Assembly: GCA_022836915.1 (NCBI GenBank)
Contig: CP094668.1
Span: forward strand, 4,526,001 to 4,590,000
DNA length: 64,000 nucleotides
DNA from: Paenibacillus sp. OVF10
GTDB lineage: Bacteria; Bacillota; Bacilli; Paenibacillales; Paenibacillaceae
Reading direction: 5' to 3'
In this document: in pieces, positions 11,801-21,357 of the stretch
Layout of the letters: each line of letters starts with the position of its first letter
Numbering within the stretch: position 1 is the stretch's first letter
Notes under the pieces: generated by a model
The model's input: the letters and a program-made list of their open reading frames with translations, nothing else
The model's database searches: none
What the model was told of the DNA's origin: nothing
Translations under genes and position numbers: made by a program

Positions 11801-13976
11801 CTCGCAAAAAGCGGATATATACGTTGATGATGTGCGCGTCGCAGATGATGTGCCGTTCCAGGCCGATGTGGCTGCCGATGGTGTTGGACGAATGTTTGCC
11901 AGAACACCAGGCACGGGTAAAGGAACGTTGTTCTATGACAATGTAAAACTCTATGTTGAACCAGTTAGTTCTCCTAAAGGGCTACGCTCGGAGCCAGGCA
12001 ATGGTATGGTGAGATTACACTGGGAGGAAGCGGATGGAGCTTCTACGTACAATGTAAAGCGTAGTAGCCAGTCCGAGAACGACTATGAATTGATTGCTTC
12101 TGAATTAACTGAGACAACCTACATTGACGAAGAGGTCACCAATGGAACGACCTACACATATGTCGTGACGGCCGTTGGTCCTTTGGGCGAGAGCGGCAAC
12201 TCGAATACGTCTTCAGTGACACCCTCGGAGGATGCTGTGCGGCCGGAAGTGCCTGAGAGTCTGATGGCTGTTGCGAGAAATGCACAAGCAGATTTAACGT
12301 GGGAAAAAGTCGAAGCAGCTAACTACTACACAGTAAAACGCAGTTTGCAGGCTGAAGGCCCGTATACAACTGTGGCATCTCGTACGCCTGTTCCTACGTT
12401 TCGGGATGGAGGACTGGATAATGGAACGACCTACTATTACGTCGTATCTGCCACTGGTATTGGAGGAGAGGGAGGAGATTCTGCCCCTGTTGCTGTAACA
12501 CCGACCATGGCTCTATCTACTCCCAAAGTTACAGTAGAGTCTCTTCCTGAATCCGTTTCCATCAAGTGGGAAGCTATAGAAGGAGCTACGACTTACGTGA
12601 TCAAGCGTGCAAAGTCCGTGACTGGAACTTACGAAGTCATTGCTGATCAGGAATCTGGAACTTCCTATCTGGATACAGGACTCGTGAACGGTAAGCCCTA
12701 TTATTACAAGGTGACTGCACTTGTTCAAGGTACACGAAGCCTTGATTCCGCAGCCGCTGGCACTCGACCAGCATTGGATGATGGTAGGCCTCAGCCTCCG
12801 TCGGAGATTCGTGCAGAGCCAGATGAAAGTACAATCTCTCTTGCTTGGCAAGAAGCCGAGGGAGCTGAGTATTATGCAGTGAAACGAAGTGAATCACCCG
12901 AAGGGCCGTTCGTTACTGTAGCCTCCAATGTAAATGATACTTCGTTCTCTGATACACAGTTAATCAATGGCACAGCCTATTATTATGTCATTACGGCATT
13001 GAATGAAGTTGGCGAGAGTATGTCGTCCGCTCCAATATCTGAAATTCCTGCACCAATTCTAACCGTCTCATCTGATGGAAGTGCACAATATGAACAGGTT
13101 CAGGAAGCTATACATGCTGTTCCGGACAATAGCACGCTCCCTACCATCATACGAATTAAGGATGGAATTTACCGTGAGAAGCTGGACGTACCGTCCAGCA
13201 AAAAGCATCTGCGAATTATTGGAGAGAGCCGGGAGGGCACTGTGCTGATCTATGGTGATTCTGCCAGCACATTGGATTCATCCGGCAATGCACTCGGTAC
13301 CTCAGGTAGCTATAGCTTCCGGGTGCAGACAAACGATTTTACGGCTGAGCATCTGACGATACAAAATGATGCGGGCGACAATGCAGGTCAAGCGGTTGCT
13401 CTGCTCGCTCGTGGTGATCGTCTGGTATTCCGTGACGTTAGCCTGAAGGGGTGGCAGGACACGCTTTATGTGAATGATGGAAGGCAATATTATGTGGACA
13501 GTTATATTGAAGGTGATGTCGACTTTATCTTTGGCAATGCAACGGCATTGTTTGAGAACAGCGTCATTCACAGTTTAAGCAATGGTTACGTTACTGCAGC
13601 ATCCACCGCGGAGGAGAAGTCTGGTTATGTATTCCTGAATAGCCGCATTACTGGCGATTCTAGTCTTGCTGGAACTATACCTCTTGGCAGACCGTGGAGA
13701 CCTTATGCCAATGTAGTCTATATCAACAGCTATATGGATAATCACATTAGTGCATCTGGATGGAATAACTGGAGTAACCCGGATAATGAACGTACAGCAC
13801 GTTTTGCCGAATTTGCCAGTTACGGGCCTGGAGCGAATCCCAAAGCACGTTTTAACTGGACGACTCAGTTGACGACGGAAGAGGCAGAGAAATATTTGCC
13901 TGCCCAGCTCTTTGCCGGAGCGGATAATTGGAATCCGGCCGCAGAACTTTCACTCGTGCAAGAGAGCGCTGATTAA
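8884..13976 (+). CDS. Secreted bifunctional pectate lyase (PL1-like) and pectin methylesterase (CE8) (one frameshift)
   Basis: About 1697 residues. TTG start at 8884 after GGAGGAGG; signal peptide to about residue 27. Then a PL1-like pectate lyase domain (FPGAEGGGKYVTGG, GSLRDAV, IDHSSFTWSVDE, RNPRFAG; residues ~33-400), an Ig-like domain (~435-500), a beta-sandwich domain, fibronectin-III-like modules (repeated W-x-x-V/A...Y-x-V/I-K/Y-R pattern) interrupted by a LamG-like region (~830-1020), and a C-terminal pectinesterase (~1360-1690) with GQAVALL, GWQDTLYV, DFIFGNATALF and LGRPWRPYA. CE8 Asp residues are in QDT and DFIFG. The frame breaks at the G-run 10338-10341 (one G short); 8884-10569 and 10380-13976 are the literal pieces. 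The methylesterase exposes acid groups that the lyase then cuts. Confidence 0.9.
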
Positions 13977-14010
13977 TAATCCATAACATTTGAATGAAGG
14001 AGAACTTCAC

Positions 14011-15615
14011 GTGAAAACATTTCGCAACCCCGTGTTGCCGGGATTCCATCCAGATCCGTCGGCCATTCGTGTAGGAGAAGACTATTATCTCGTTACGTCC
14101 AGTTTCGAATATTTTCCCGGCGTACCGTTATTCCACAGTAAAGATCTGGTTCATTGGCAGCAGCTAGGTCATGTTCTTGACCGTGCTTCACAGCTTAATT
14201 TGGATGGGATTATGCCTTCTCGGGGCATTTGGGCTCCAACAATTCGGTATCATAAGGGCACTTTCTATATGATTACTACATTCGTTGATAACGAAAAGAA
14301 GGAACATAACTTCTATGTAACCACTACTGATCCGTCAGGTGATTGGTCTGATCCGGTGTGGCTGGATGATGCGCCAGGTATTGATCCGTCCCTTTTCTTT
14401 GACGAAGACGGGCGAACCTATTACACCGGGAATCGAATCCCACCGGCAGGACAGGACTATCCCAAACATATGGATATCTGGCTCCAGGAAATTGATTTGA
14501 AACAGGGCAAGCTTGTTAATGAAAAATTGAGCATATGGCAGGGGGCGCTCAAAGTTGCCCATGCTCAGGAAGGACCTCACATCTATAGAAAAGATGACTG
14601 GTATTACCTGTTAATTGCAGAAGGAGGAACCGGCCATACACATGCGGTAACGATTGCACGAAGCCGCAACATCACAGGTCCCTTTGAAGGTCACCGTGCC
14701 AACCCAATTCTCACACATCGGCATCTCGGTAGAGATTATCCGATCGTGAATGTAGGCCATGCCGAATTAATTGAGACCCAGCAAGGAGACTGGTGGTTGT
14801 TTTGCCTTGCTTCCAGAACAGCTGGTGGATATTACCGGAACCTGGGTCGGGAAACATTCCTGACTCCTGTTCGATGGGAAGAGGAGTGGCCTGTTGTCAG
14901 TCCGGGTGTTGGCAGACTGGAACTGGAAACAATATCGCCTGACTTGCCTGAAATGAAGTGGCCAAGTACGCCTGTTAGAGAGGATTTCGACGAGGACCGT
15001 CTGTCTCCAGAGTGGAATTTCCTGCGAACTCCACGCGGCGAGTTTTGGAGCTTAACTCAGCGACCGGGACATTTGCGATTAAGATTGAAATGCGACCATC
15101 TGACGGATTCAGGAAACCCGGCATTTGTGGGACGCCGTCAACAACATTTGTGCTTTTACGCAGCAACACAAATGGAATTCAAACCGCAACATGAAGGAGA
15201 AGTAGCCGGTCTTACTCTTTTTCATAATGCGGATCATCATTTTCGATTAGAATTGACTTTAAAACAAGGAGAGCTTGTGATTCAACTTGTGGAGCGCGAA
15301 GATGGTGAGGAAAGGCTGCTCGGTTCAATACCTTGGAACACCAGTAGCATCCAGTTAAAAGTAGAGGCGCAACAACAGCAATACAGTTTTTATTATCGTT
15401 TAGCCGATATGCATGAATGGGAAGTATTAGTCGAATATGTGGATGGTCGGTTGCTCAGTACGGATCGTGCTGGTGGATTTACGGGAACATACATCGGCAT
15501 GTATGCGTGCAGACAAACTACTATAAATTCAGTAAACAGCATTGATAAATTATACTATGATATCAAAAATTCTTCTTTTGTTGATTTTGATTGGTTTGAT
15601 TACAAAGGAGATTGA
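14011..15615 (+). CDS. GH43 beta-xylosidase/arabinofuranosidase-type glycosidase
   Basis: 534 residues from GTG 14011, chosen because AAGGAG lies eight bases upstream (an in-frame TTG at 13990 lies before that site). No signal peptide, so cytoplasmic. The five-bladed propeller shows the GH43 acids: Asp in PGFHPDPSAIR, Asp in GIDPSLFFDEDG and Glu in AQEGPHIYRKDDWYYLL. The C-terminal ~200 residues are the beta-sandwich common in XynB-type enzymes. It probably trims arabinose or xylose from imported pectin side chains or xylan fragments. It ends the pectin gene run and is followed by a hairpin. Confidence 0.92.
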   Translation: MKTFRNPVLPGFHPDPSAIRVGEDYYLVTSSFEYFPGVPLFHSKDLVHWQQLGHVLDRASQLNLDGIMPSRGIWAPTIRYHKGTFYMITTFVDNEKKEHNFYVTTTDPSGDWSDPVWLDDAPGIDPSLFFDEDGRTYYTGNRIPPAGQDYPKHMDIWLQEIDLKQGKLVNEKLSIWQGALKVAHAQEGPHIYRKDDWYYLLIAEGGTGHTHAVTIARSRNITGPFEGHRANPILTHRHLGRDYPIVNVGHAELIETQQGDWWLFCLASRTAGGYYRNLGRETFLTPVRWEEEWPVVSPGVGRLELETISPDLPEMKWPSTPVREDFDEDRLSPEWNFLRTPRGEFWSLTQRPGHLRLRLKCDHLTDSGNPAFVGRRQQHLCFYAATQMEFKPQHEGEVAGLTLFHNADHHFRLELTLKQGELVIQLVEREDGEERLLGSIPWNTSSIQLKVEAQQQQYSFYYRLADMHEWEVLVEYVDGRLLSTDRAGGFTGTYIGMYACRQTTINSVNSIDKLYYDIKNSSFVDFDWFDYKGD

Positions 15616-15646
15616 GGTTTTAACTGAATGCTATTTTAAAAATAAC

Positions 15647-15675
15647 AAAGTCCAGCAATGATTCTGCTGGACTTT
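15647..15675. terminator. Hairpin after GH43
   Basis: AAAGTCCAGCA (15647-15657) pairs perfectly with TGCTGGACTTT (15665-15675). It lies between convergent genes and may act both ways. Confidence 0.75.
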
Positions 15676-15751
15676 AAGTTATATATAAATACTTTTCAAC
15701 TACGTCAGATTGTTACACTGAATCAGATCGTTACTCATATTCCAAACTCGT

Positions 15752-16873
15752 TCATTTTTTATTATTGATGTATTTGTTTATAAATTCCACCATTGCTTCA
15801 TAGCTATCTTTAGCAGCCTCAGGATCGTTCTTCAAGTTTGACATATAACCATGTTTTGTTTTTCCGTATTTATTAATGTCTGGATAAAAGTACAGATTAT
15901 CAACGCCAGCTTCTGTCAGTTTATCAGACATGTGCTGCATATCCTTAGGAAAACCATCATCAGTCCCTGCCGTAAGAAATGTCGCTGGATAATCGCTGTT
16001 AATATAGTTAATTGCATTATACTGATTGGCTATCTCTTTATTATTAAAGAACACAGAATCATCCAAATAATTTCCTATGAGTACTTTAATTGAAAAATTA
16101 TCAAAAGAAGGAATATCAAGCGGTGCATCATCAACAACAAGCGCTTTAACATCATCTGTAGTTAATTTAGGCGATTCTGCGAAGTTAAAAGTTTTCGCGT
16201 AGTCAGAATTAGATAGGATGGCACCATACTGTGCTGTCATAATTGCCCCAGCAGAACCTCCCATGATGACAACATTATGCATATTGAGTCCAAATTCTTC
16301 AGCATGGTCGACTAGATAATTGATTGCCTGATTCATTTGAATGACTGGCACAGGAAAATTGTGATCTGGAACTAGTGCATAATCTACATTCACCAAATTA
16401 TATCCTTCTAATACAAGCTTATCATATAGATAATTAGAATCATTGTTCGCTGCCAATGGATCTCCCATTGATTTTGAACCTGCAAAATATCCTCCGCCGT
16501 GGAAATAAATAAGGGTTGGTCGATCTATGGTCTTATCCTCATTTGGATAAGATATATCAAGAAAACTATTGGGATATACATCAGCATATTTCAAATCACT
16601 TACATAATACACTCCATTTTCTTTAGTTGTTTCAATAGGTTCCTGCAATGGTTCAAAGGAATTAATTGGAGAATTTCCATACCATAATTTCTGTATGCCG
16701 CCAACTATAATTCCTGGATTATAACTAACATACAGAAACAAGGATCCAAATAGTACAACTATAGTAAGTAGAGTTATACCCATAATCTTAAATAAATTTT
16801 TCCTTTTTCTTTTCTTAGGTTTAATCATCTTTCTGTTCATTTCATTTGACACGCTATCAATTGGATTTTTCAT
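15752..16873 (-). CDS. Membrane-anchored or secreted alpha/beta hydrolase (HSL/BD-FAE-like esterase)
   Basis: 373 residues from ATG 16873, chosen because AGGAGG sits seven bases upstream (a longer in-frame start at 16930 lacks this). A basic N-terminus (KPKKRKRKNLFK) precedes one membrane helix (~30-52), so the enzyme faces outside. Oxyanion motif YFHGGGYFAGS and nucleophile motif MGGSAGA (Ser) place it in the hormone-sensitive-lipase-like esterases; the triad His is probably in KTKHGYMS. Its upstream region holds a motif (16981-17010) shared with two other loci. A decayed copy lies at 20712-21196. Substrate unknown; an acetyl or acyl ester of a plant polymer is a guess. Confidence 0.85.
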   Translation of the reverse strand: MKNPIDSVSNEMNRKMIKPKKRKRKNLFKIMGITLLTIVVLFGSLFLYVSYNPGIIVGGIQKLWYGNSPINSFEPLQEPIETTKENGVYYVSDLKYADVYPNSFLDISYPNEDKTIDRPTLIYFHGGGYFAGSKSMGDPLAANNDSNYLYDKLVLEGYNLVNVDYALVPDHNFPVPVIQMNQAINYLVDHAEEFGLNMHNVVIMGGSAGAIMTAQYGAILSNSDYAKTFNFAESPKLTTDDVKALVVDDAPLDIPSFDNFSIKVLIGNYLDDSVFFNNKEIANQYNAINYINSDYPATFLTAGTDDGFPKDMQHMSDKLTEAGVDNLYFYPDINKYGKTKHGYMSNLKNDPEAAKDSYEAMVEFINKYINNKK

Positions 16874-16980
16874 GTTAATTCCTCCTGTAAATCTTGTTAG
16901 TTTTGACGCATATTCAGCTACTAGAATCACGATACACTTGACCAGAAACGTTCCTTATGTTTTGCATGACCTGAGTATAG

Positions 16981-17010
16981 CTGTATAAAATAAACTCAAA
17001 ATCAACTAGA
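16981..17010 (-). promoter_or_regulatory. Upstream element shared by three hydrolase loci (copy 1)
   Basis: On the minus strand it reads AGTTGATTTTGAGTTTATTT then TATACAGCTA. Close copies occur at 21251-21276 (minus) and 27581-27607 (plus), each upstream of a membrane-anchored hydrolase gene or its remnant. TATACA could be the -10. It may bind the OmpR-type regulator encoded at 21358. Confidence 0.5.
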
Positions 17011-17123
17011 GTTGTTTTTATCTCTCAGTTTACGATCTCATCAGAATAGACAACTGTGGGGGCTTTCGCATGATAAACATTATTGGTTTTTCAGAAACAA
17101 TACAAATCAAAAAAAATGCTAAA

Positions 17124-17151
17124 AAAACCATCAGTTTTTACCGATGGTTTT
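17124..17151 (-). terminator. Terminator of SDR gene
   Basis: AAAACCATC and GATGGTTTT pair around a ten-base loop; on the minus strand the stem is followed by a run of seven T. It lies downstream of the SDR stop at 17301. Confidence 0.75.
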
Positions 17152-17300
17152 CTTGTATTATGAGGTTCGCATTCATAGAAGCCCCATTTTAAGGGGATTT
17201 TTTATTTTATCGAAACACGTTCTTCTCCCAAACGAAGGACAATAAACGTTTTCGGATTTCCGTTTTCACAGTATGAAACGCTCATTAAATTATAGAACTT

Positions 17301-18155
17301 TTAATCTTGGTAATCCGCATCAAGTGTTGTTTCTTTCCATTCTTCCATGCTTTCAAGCAGGGTAGTAAATTTGTGTTTGGCAGCTTGATAAGCTTGTTGC
17401 CCAAGGAGCAAACGGAGAGGGGGCGCGGGAGTTTCAACAATTTTAATGAGTGCCTCAGCTAATTTAACAGGATCGCCGGCTTCATGACCTGCCCCAAGTT
17501 GAATCCCTTGCAACATTTGACCGACCATGGATTCTTTGTATTCAGGTATGGTTGTCTCGGTCTTCGTAGAAGAGCGACCGCCCCAATCTGTACGGAAGCC
17601 ACTTGGCTCAATCAAAGACACATGAATATTAAAAGGAGCAAGTTCTTGCGCAAGACTCTCCGAAATCCCTTCGACTGCGTATTTTGTAGCGTGATAATAG
17701 CCAAGGGTAGGGAATGAAGTCAGACCGCCGATAGAAGAAAAGTTGATAATATGTCCGCTTTTTTGATTGCGCATGTAAGGAAGTACGGCATTTGTTACAT
17801 GCATGAGTCCCCAAAAGTTGATTTCGAACATGCGGCGAGTCTCCGCTTCCACACTTTCTTCTACTGAACTGAAATATCCGATGCCCGCGTTGTTCACCAA
17901 GACATCAATACGATTAAACTTTTCAATCGTTTGATCTATAGCCGTACGAATCTGATCTGGAATGGTCACATCCAACGGGAGCGTGAGCGTACTTTCTTCA
18001 TGACCTTCAGTAATATCTGTGATCTGCTCCACATTACGAGCAGTTACGACCACTTTATATCCAGCACGAATCGCTTGTTCAGCGATCTGACGTCCAAACC
18101 CTGTTGAGCATCCAGTAATAAACCAAACCTTATCTTGTTGAGACAATAAAATCAC
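17301..18155 (-). CDS. Short-chain dehydrogenase/reductase
   Basis: 284 residues. Classical SDR features: cofactor loop TGCSTGFG (~15-22), NNAG (~88), catalytic Ser in INFSSIGG and the Tyr/Lys pair in YYHATKYAVEG. It is a cytoplasmic NAD(P)-dependent oxidoreductase; the substrate cannot be told from sequence. It lies immediately downstream of a MerR gene on the same strand, and the 70-base gap holds a promoter with a 19-base spacer typical of MerR control. Such MerR-SDR pairs often answer reactive aldehydes or other electrophiles, but that is by analogy only. Confidence 0.9.
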   Translation of the reverse strand: MILLSQQDKVWFITGCSTGFGRQIAEQAIRAGYKVVVTARNVEQITDITEGHEESTLTLPLDVTIPDQIRTAIDQTIEKFNRIDVLVNNAGIGYFSSVEESVEAETRRMFEINFWGLMHVTNAVLPYMRNQKSGHIINFSSIGGLTSFPTLGYYHATKYAVEGISESLAQELAPFNIHVSLIEPSGFRTDWGGRSSTKTETTIPEYKESMVGQMLQGIQLGAGHEAGDPVKLAEALIKIVETPAPPLRLLLGQQAYQAAKHKFTTLLESMEEWKETTLDADYQD

Positions 18156-18175
18156 TCCTTCAAGTTGATAACCAT

Positions 18176-18206
18176 ACTTTAAATGTTAAAGTTAACTTGA
18201 AGTCAA
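18176..18206 (-). promoter_or_regulatory. MerR-type long-spacer promoter for SDR
   Basis: On the minus strand -35 TTGACT (18201-18206) and -10 TAAAGT (18176-18181) are separated by 19 bases containing the palindrome AAGTTAACTT. A 19-base spacer with a centred palindrome is the hallmark of MerR-activated promoters. Confidence 0.75.
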
Positions 18207-18224
18207 TACTTTTTTACAAAGCTT

Positions 18225-18593
18225 CTATTTCATCTTTTTAAACATTAATACATCGTAGATCGCGATCTTGCGAATGATCTTTTCCAAATGGAATTGCGTC
18301 TGTGCTACAGACCGTTCGACCTTGGCCTTGTGCTCCAACAAGAAATACTTTCTGGCATCCAGCGATACATCACCTTGCCGAATCAACTCTGTGTAAGCCT
18401 TGATATCATCGATCGACATTCCAGTGTCTTTCAGAGCAATGACCAACTCAAGCCATTCGAGTACCTCATCCGAATATTCTCTCCTACCTGAAGTACCTCT
18501 CTTTACATGAGGCAATATACCTTCCTGTTCATAATAGCGAAGAGTAGAAGGCCGAAGGCCAGTAATTCTTTCGATCTCGCTGATACTATACAT
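18225..18593 (-). CDS. MerR-family transcriptional regulator
   Basis: 122 residues, complete. The N-terminal MerR helix-turn-helix (ISEIERITGLRPSTLRYYEQEGILP) and wing (RREYSDEVLEWLELV) are followed by a dimerisation helix (~80-115). No Cys cluster, so it is not a classical metal sensor; the size and AdhR/YraB-like appearance suggest an aldehyde- or redox-responsive type. It sits upstream of the SDR gene on the same strand, with a MerR-type promoter between them. The truncated paralogue at 1-214 shares most of the sequence. Confidence 0.92.
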   Translation of the reverse strand: MYSISEIERITGLRPSTLRYYEQEGILPHVKRGTSGRREYSDEVLEWLELVIALKDTGMSIDDIKAYTELIRQGDVSLDARKYFLLEHKAKVERSVAQTQFHLEKIIRKIAIYDVLMFKKMK

Positions 18594-18676
18594 GATTGAA
18601 TATCCTTTCGTTTTTAGAGTTCCCTTTATATTTAGCTCACCAAAAATCCCGTTAAAGAAAAAAGTCTAATAAGAAG

Positions 18677-18708
18677 AAATACTCCCTCTTCAGAAGAAAG
18701 GAGTATTT
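18677..18708. terminator. Hairpin downstream of TetR gene
   Basis: AAATACTCC (18677-18685) pairs with GGAGTATTT (18700-18708). It lies downstream of the minus-strand TetR gene; a weak T-run makes the call moderate. Confidence 0.5.
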
Positions 18709-18771
18709 GGAAGCGTGATGCTTTATGAAAGACAGCGTAGACTTATTATCCTAATGTTACACAAAATGGGA

Positions 18772-19437
18772 CTATTGTCTAGTGTCAAATAAAGTTTTTG
18801 AAATTTTTTGGGTTAAATATTCGATATGAGGAACGATGAGATTATCATCCACCAAATCGAGCTTTTCGGGTTTAAATAACTGTACCTTTTTTAATTTGTA
18901 AAAATCATAAAGTACTTGTTCGATAGTCAAACCATTCATTAACAGATATTTAGTATCTAACATCGTATTTAATAATTGATCCTGCAGAATTAGTACTTGT
19001 CCATTTAATTCATTGAATACACTATTTCTCATACCTTCTTGATAAAAGGTGAGCAATTGTTTTTCCCTTTCTTGTGTGACGACTAACAATTGTTCGTAAA
19101 TTTCTGGATAAACACTAAAAAGATCATGTTTATACTCCTCAGTAACAAACATCGTTAACGAAACAGATTGTTCAAATAGCTGCTGAAAGCGCACAGCATA
19201 TAAACTTTCTTCTTCTGGTGGTTCCCCAATGACCACCTCTTTAAAGTAATCAATAATGGTATTGGTAACGATCTGAATAATCTCTTCTTTTGTTGAGAAA
19301 TACTTATATAAAGTAACTCTACTAATATTCATGATCTTTGCTATCTCATCCATACTCAAAGAATGAAATCCACTCTTTCGTATAAATGGTAATAATCTGA
19401 AAAGTAATTTTTCCTGGGTTTGAAGAAACTTCTGCAT
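18772..19437 (-). CDS. TetR/AcrR-family regulator
   Basis: 221 residues. The N-terminal helix-turn-helix (GFHSLSMDEIAKIMNISRVTLYKYFSTKEEII, ~24-55) is typical of TetR; the rest is a helical ligand-binding domain. It is divergent from the aldo/keto reductase at 19601, and the 163-base gap contains TTAGTTAACACTAA (near-palindromic, ~19518-19531), a possible operator for both genes. TetR repressors usually control the divergent gene and themselves. Inducer unknown. Confidence 0.9.
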   Translation of the reverse strand: MQKFLQTQEKLLFRLLPFIRKSGFHSLSMDEIAKIMNISRVTLYKYFSTKEEIIQIVTNTIIDYFKEVVIGEPPEEESLYAVRFQQLFEQSVSLTMFVTEEYKHDLFSVYPEIYEQLLVVTQEREKQLLTFYQEGMRNSVFNELNGQVLILQDQLLNTMLDTKYLLMNGLTIEQVLYDFYKLKKVQLFKPEKLDLVDDNLIVPHIEYLTQKISKTLFDTRQ

Positions 19438-19600
19438 TTTTTTTGCTCATCCTTCAAATTAGTCACCCCCTTATTTGAATAGTATAACTGAAAATAAACA
19501 TTTTATAAACATTACTTAGTTAACACTAAATATAAAAGTTGTAAAGTTTGTTTGATGGTGATATGCTTATCTCGATTCCACACACAAAGGAGAGAGTGCA

Positions 19601-20551
19601 TTGAAAACAAGAAAATTAGGCAATAGTGATATTACAGTTTCTTCCATAGGTTTAGGTCTTATGGGTATGTCCGGAGTATATGGTCAGAGTAATGATGATC
19701 AATCAATCAAAACGATTGAAAGAGCATTGGATCTGGGTGTTACATTGTTAGACACTGCGGATGTATATGGAAATGGGCACAATGAGGAATTGCTCGGAAG
19801 AGCACTGAAAGGTCGTCGAGATCAAGCGGTTGTTGCTACTAAGTTCGCAATTGGCCCTAATTTTCAAGGAGTGAATGGGCATCCCGACTATGTAAGAAAA
19901 GCGGTAGAGGATAGTCTGCAAAGACTTGATCTCGATTATATTGATCTCTACTATCAACATCGCGTGGATCCGAATGTTCCAATCGAAGAAACAGTTGGAG
20001 CTATGGCAGAGTTAGTTAAGGAAGGGAAAGTTCGTTCTCTCGGGTTATCCGAAGCATCAGCACAAACGATAAGACGTGCTCATTCAGTCCATCCTATTTC
20101 TGCTCTACAGACGGAATACTCTTTATGGAGCAGAGAAGTAGAGAACGAAATTCTGCCAGTTGTCAATGAACTAGGTATTACGTTTGTTGCTTACAGCCCT
20201 TTAAGTCGTGGATTTATTTCAGGAGACTTACGTAAATTTGAGGATCTCGCTGCCGACGATGTTCGTAGATATTTACCGAGGTTTCAACCAGATAATTTTC
20301 AGAAGAATGTTGACATTGTAGATGAGATTATAACAATTGCTAAGGAAAAAGGGTGTACTCCTTCACAGCTGGCATTGGCTTGGTCAATCGCTAAAGGTGC
20401 ACTGCCTATTCCGGGTACAAGACGTGTCCATTATTTAGAGGAGAATGCCGGTGCTGCGGATATCACGTTGACATCAGATGACTTGGCACGAATTGAAGCT
20501 GTTAGCCCTGAATCAGCCGTTCAAGGGGAAGATACGATGTGGATAGTATGA
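19601..20551 (+). CDS. Aldo/keto reductase
   Basis: 316 residues from a TTG start, supported by AAAGGAGAG upstream. A TIM-barrel NADPH-dependent oxidoreductase: the tetrad Asp and Tyr are in LLDTADVYGNG, Lys in VVATKFAIG and His in LYYQHRVDP. The cofactor tail PIPGTRRVHYLEENAGA is also present. It resembles the YakC/IolS-like group acting on small aldehydes and ketones. Divergent from a TetR regulator that probably represses it. The gene is intact and ends before a strong terminator. Confidence 0.93.
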   Translation: MKTRKLGNSDITVSSIGLGLMGMSGVYGQSNDDQSIKTIERALDLGVTLLDTADVYGNGHNEELLGRALKGRRDQAVVATKFAIGPNFQGVNGHPDYVRKAVEDSLQRLDLDYIDLYYQHRVDPNVPIEETVGAMAELVKEGKVRSLGLSEASAQTIRRAHSVHPISALQTEYSLWSREVENEILPVVNELGITFVAYSPLSRGFISGDLRKFEDLAADDVRRYLPRFQPDNFQKNVDIVDEIITIAKEKGCTPSQLALAWSIAKGALPIPGTRRVHYLEENAGAADITLTSDDLARIEAVSPESAVQGEDTMWIV

Positions 20552-20658
20552 AAGGTATTAATCTTTAATATTTGAAATTTCGTATTAGACGAGAACATAA
20601 TGAACTTTAAATAGAGTTTTGCTATCCAAGTTAAATAAAATGAATGAACAACATTTAG

Positions 20659-20684
20659 CCGTTTCCCAGTTAATCTGGGAACGG
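20659..20684 (+). terminator. Terminator after aldo/keto reductase
   Basis: CCGTTTCCCAG (20659-20669) pairs with CTGGGAACGG (20675-20684), followed by TTATTTAATTT. Confidence 0.8.
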
Positions 20685-20711
20685 TTATTTAATTTCTACC
20701 CATAATAACAA

Positions 20712-21196
20712 TGGCTTGATTCATTTGAATGATAAGGCACCGGAAACTTATACTCAGGCACTAAATATAACTGAGTTTAATCAGATCGCATCCATTTTCC
20801 ACAACTATCGAATAGCATATTGGCATCATCTTTTACTGCCATTGGGTTTTCATTGTCTTGCCTACTGCAAAATAACCCCCACCATGAAAGGGAACGATCG
20901 TCGGTCTTTTTAATTGAGCTATCTATATTAGGATATTCCTCAGCATACTTGTGTAATACACATTGAGTATGCTAATGATTTTATTCTTCTTCAAGGTGGA
21001 TTAAAAGGTTCATAGGAATTAATCGGTTGCTCGTTGTATAATGCATCTTGAATGAAGCCTATAATAATTTCTGGATGTGAACGTACATAAAAAAACATGC
21101 TGCTACATATTAACGCTACGATAATAGAACGATACCCATTATTCTCAGTGTCTTGTGCTTTTTTCTGGTAGAATTTAAATCATTTGATTTTTTCAT
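20712..21196 (-). pseudogene. Decayed copy of the membrane-anchored alpha/beta hydrolase
   Basis: On the minus strand an ATG at 21196 with AGGAGG upstream starts MKKSNDLNSTRKKHKTLRIM, matching the basic N-terminus of the protein at 15752-16873, then hits stops. Further on, FFYVRSHPEIIIGFIQDALY and EQPINSYEPF match its YVSYNPGIIVGGIQ and SPINSFEPL, and traces of the HGGG and DHNFPV region reach about 20712. Several frameshifts and stops, plus loss of the catalytic half, mark it as a genuine remnant. Its upstream element (21251-21276) is still well kept. Confidence 0.75.
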
Positions 21197-21250
21197 TTGC
21201 TTCCTCCTGTTTTCTTGTCAGTAAACGCTACAATGGCTCTAATGTACCTT

Positions 21251-21276
21251 TACAAAATAAACTGAAAATCAATTGA
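21251..21276 (-). promoter_or_regulatory. Upstream element shared by three hydrolase loci (copy 2)
   Basis: On the minus strand it reads TCAATTGATTTTCAGTTTAT then TTTGTA. It lies between the decayed hydrolase (minus) and the response-regulator gene (plus), so it could also control the two-component operon. Confidence 0.5.
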
Positions 21277-21357
21277 TTTAAACGATATTGTTTATGTTCA
21301 ATTTACCTTTTAACGATAAAATGAGATAACTTATTAGTAATTGAAGGAGATATTTAT

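Larger units (their letters stand above)
16874..17300. other. Intergenic stretch between hydrolase and SDR genes
   Basis: This 427-base gap holds the hydrolase promoter element (16981-17010), the SDR terminator (17124-17151) and a small CCCC/GGGG repeat near 17183-17198. No further gene was seen. Confidence 0.6.
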
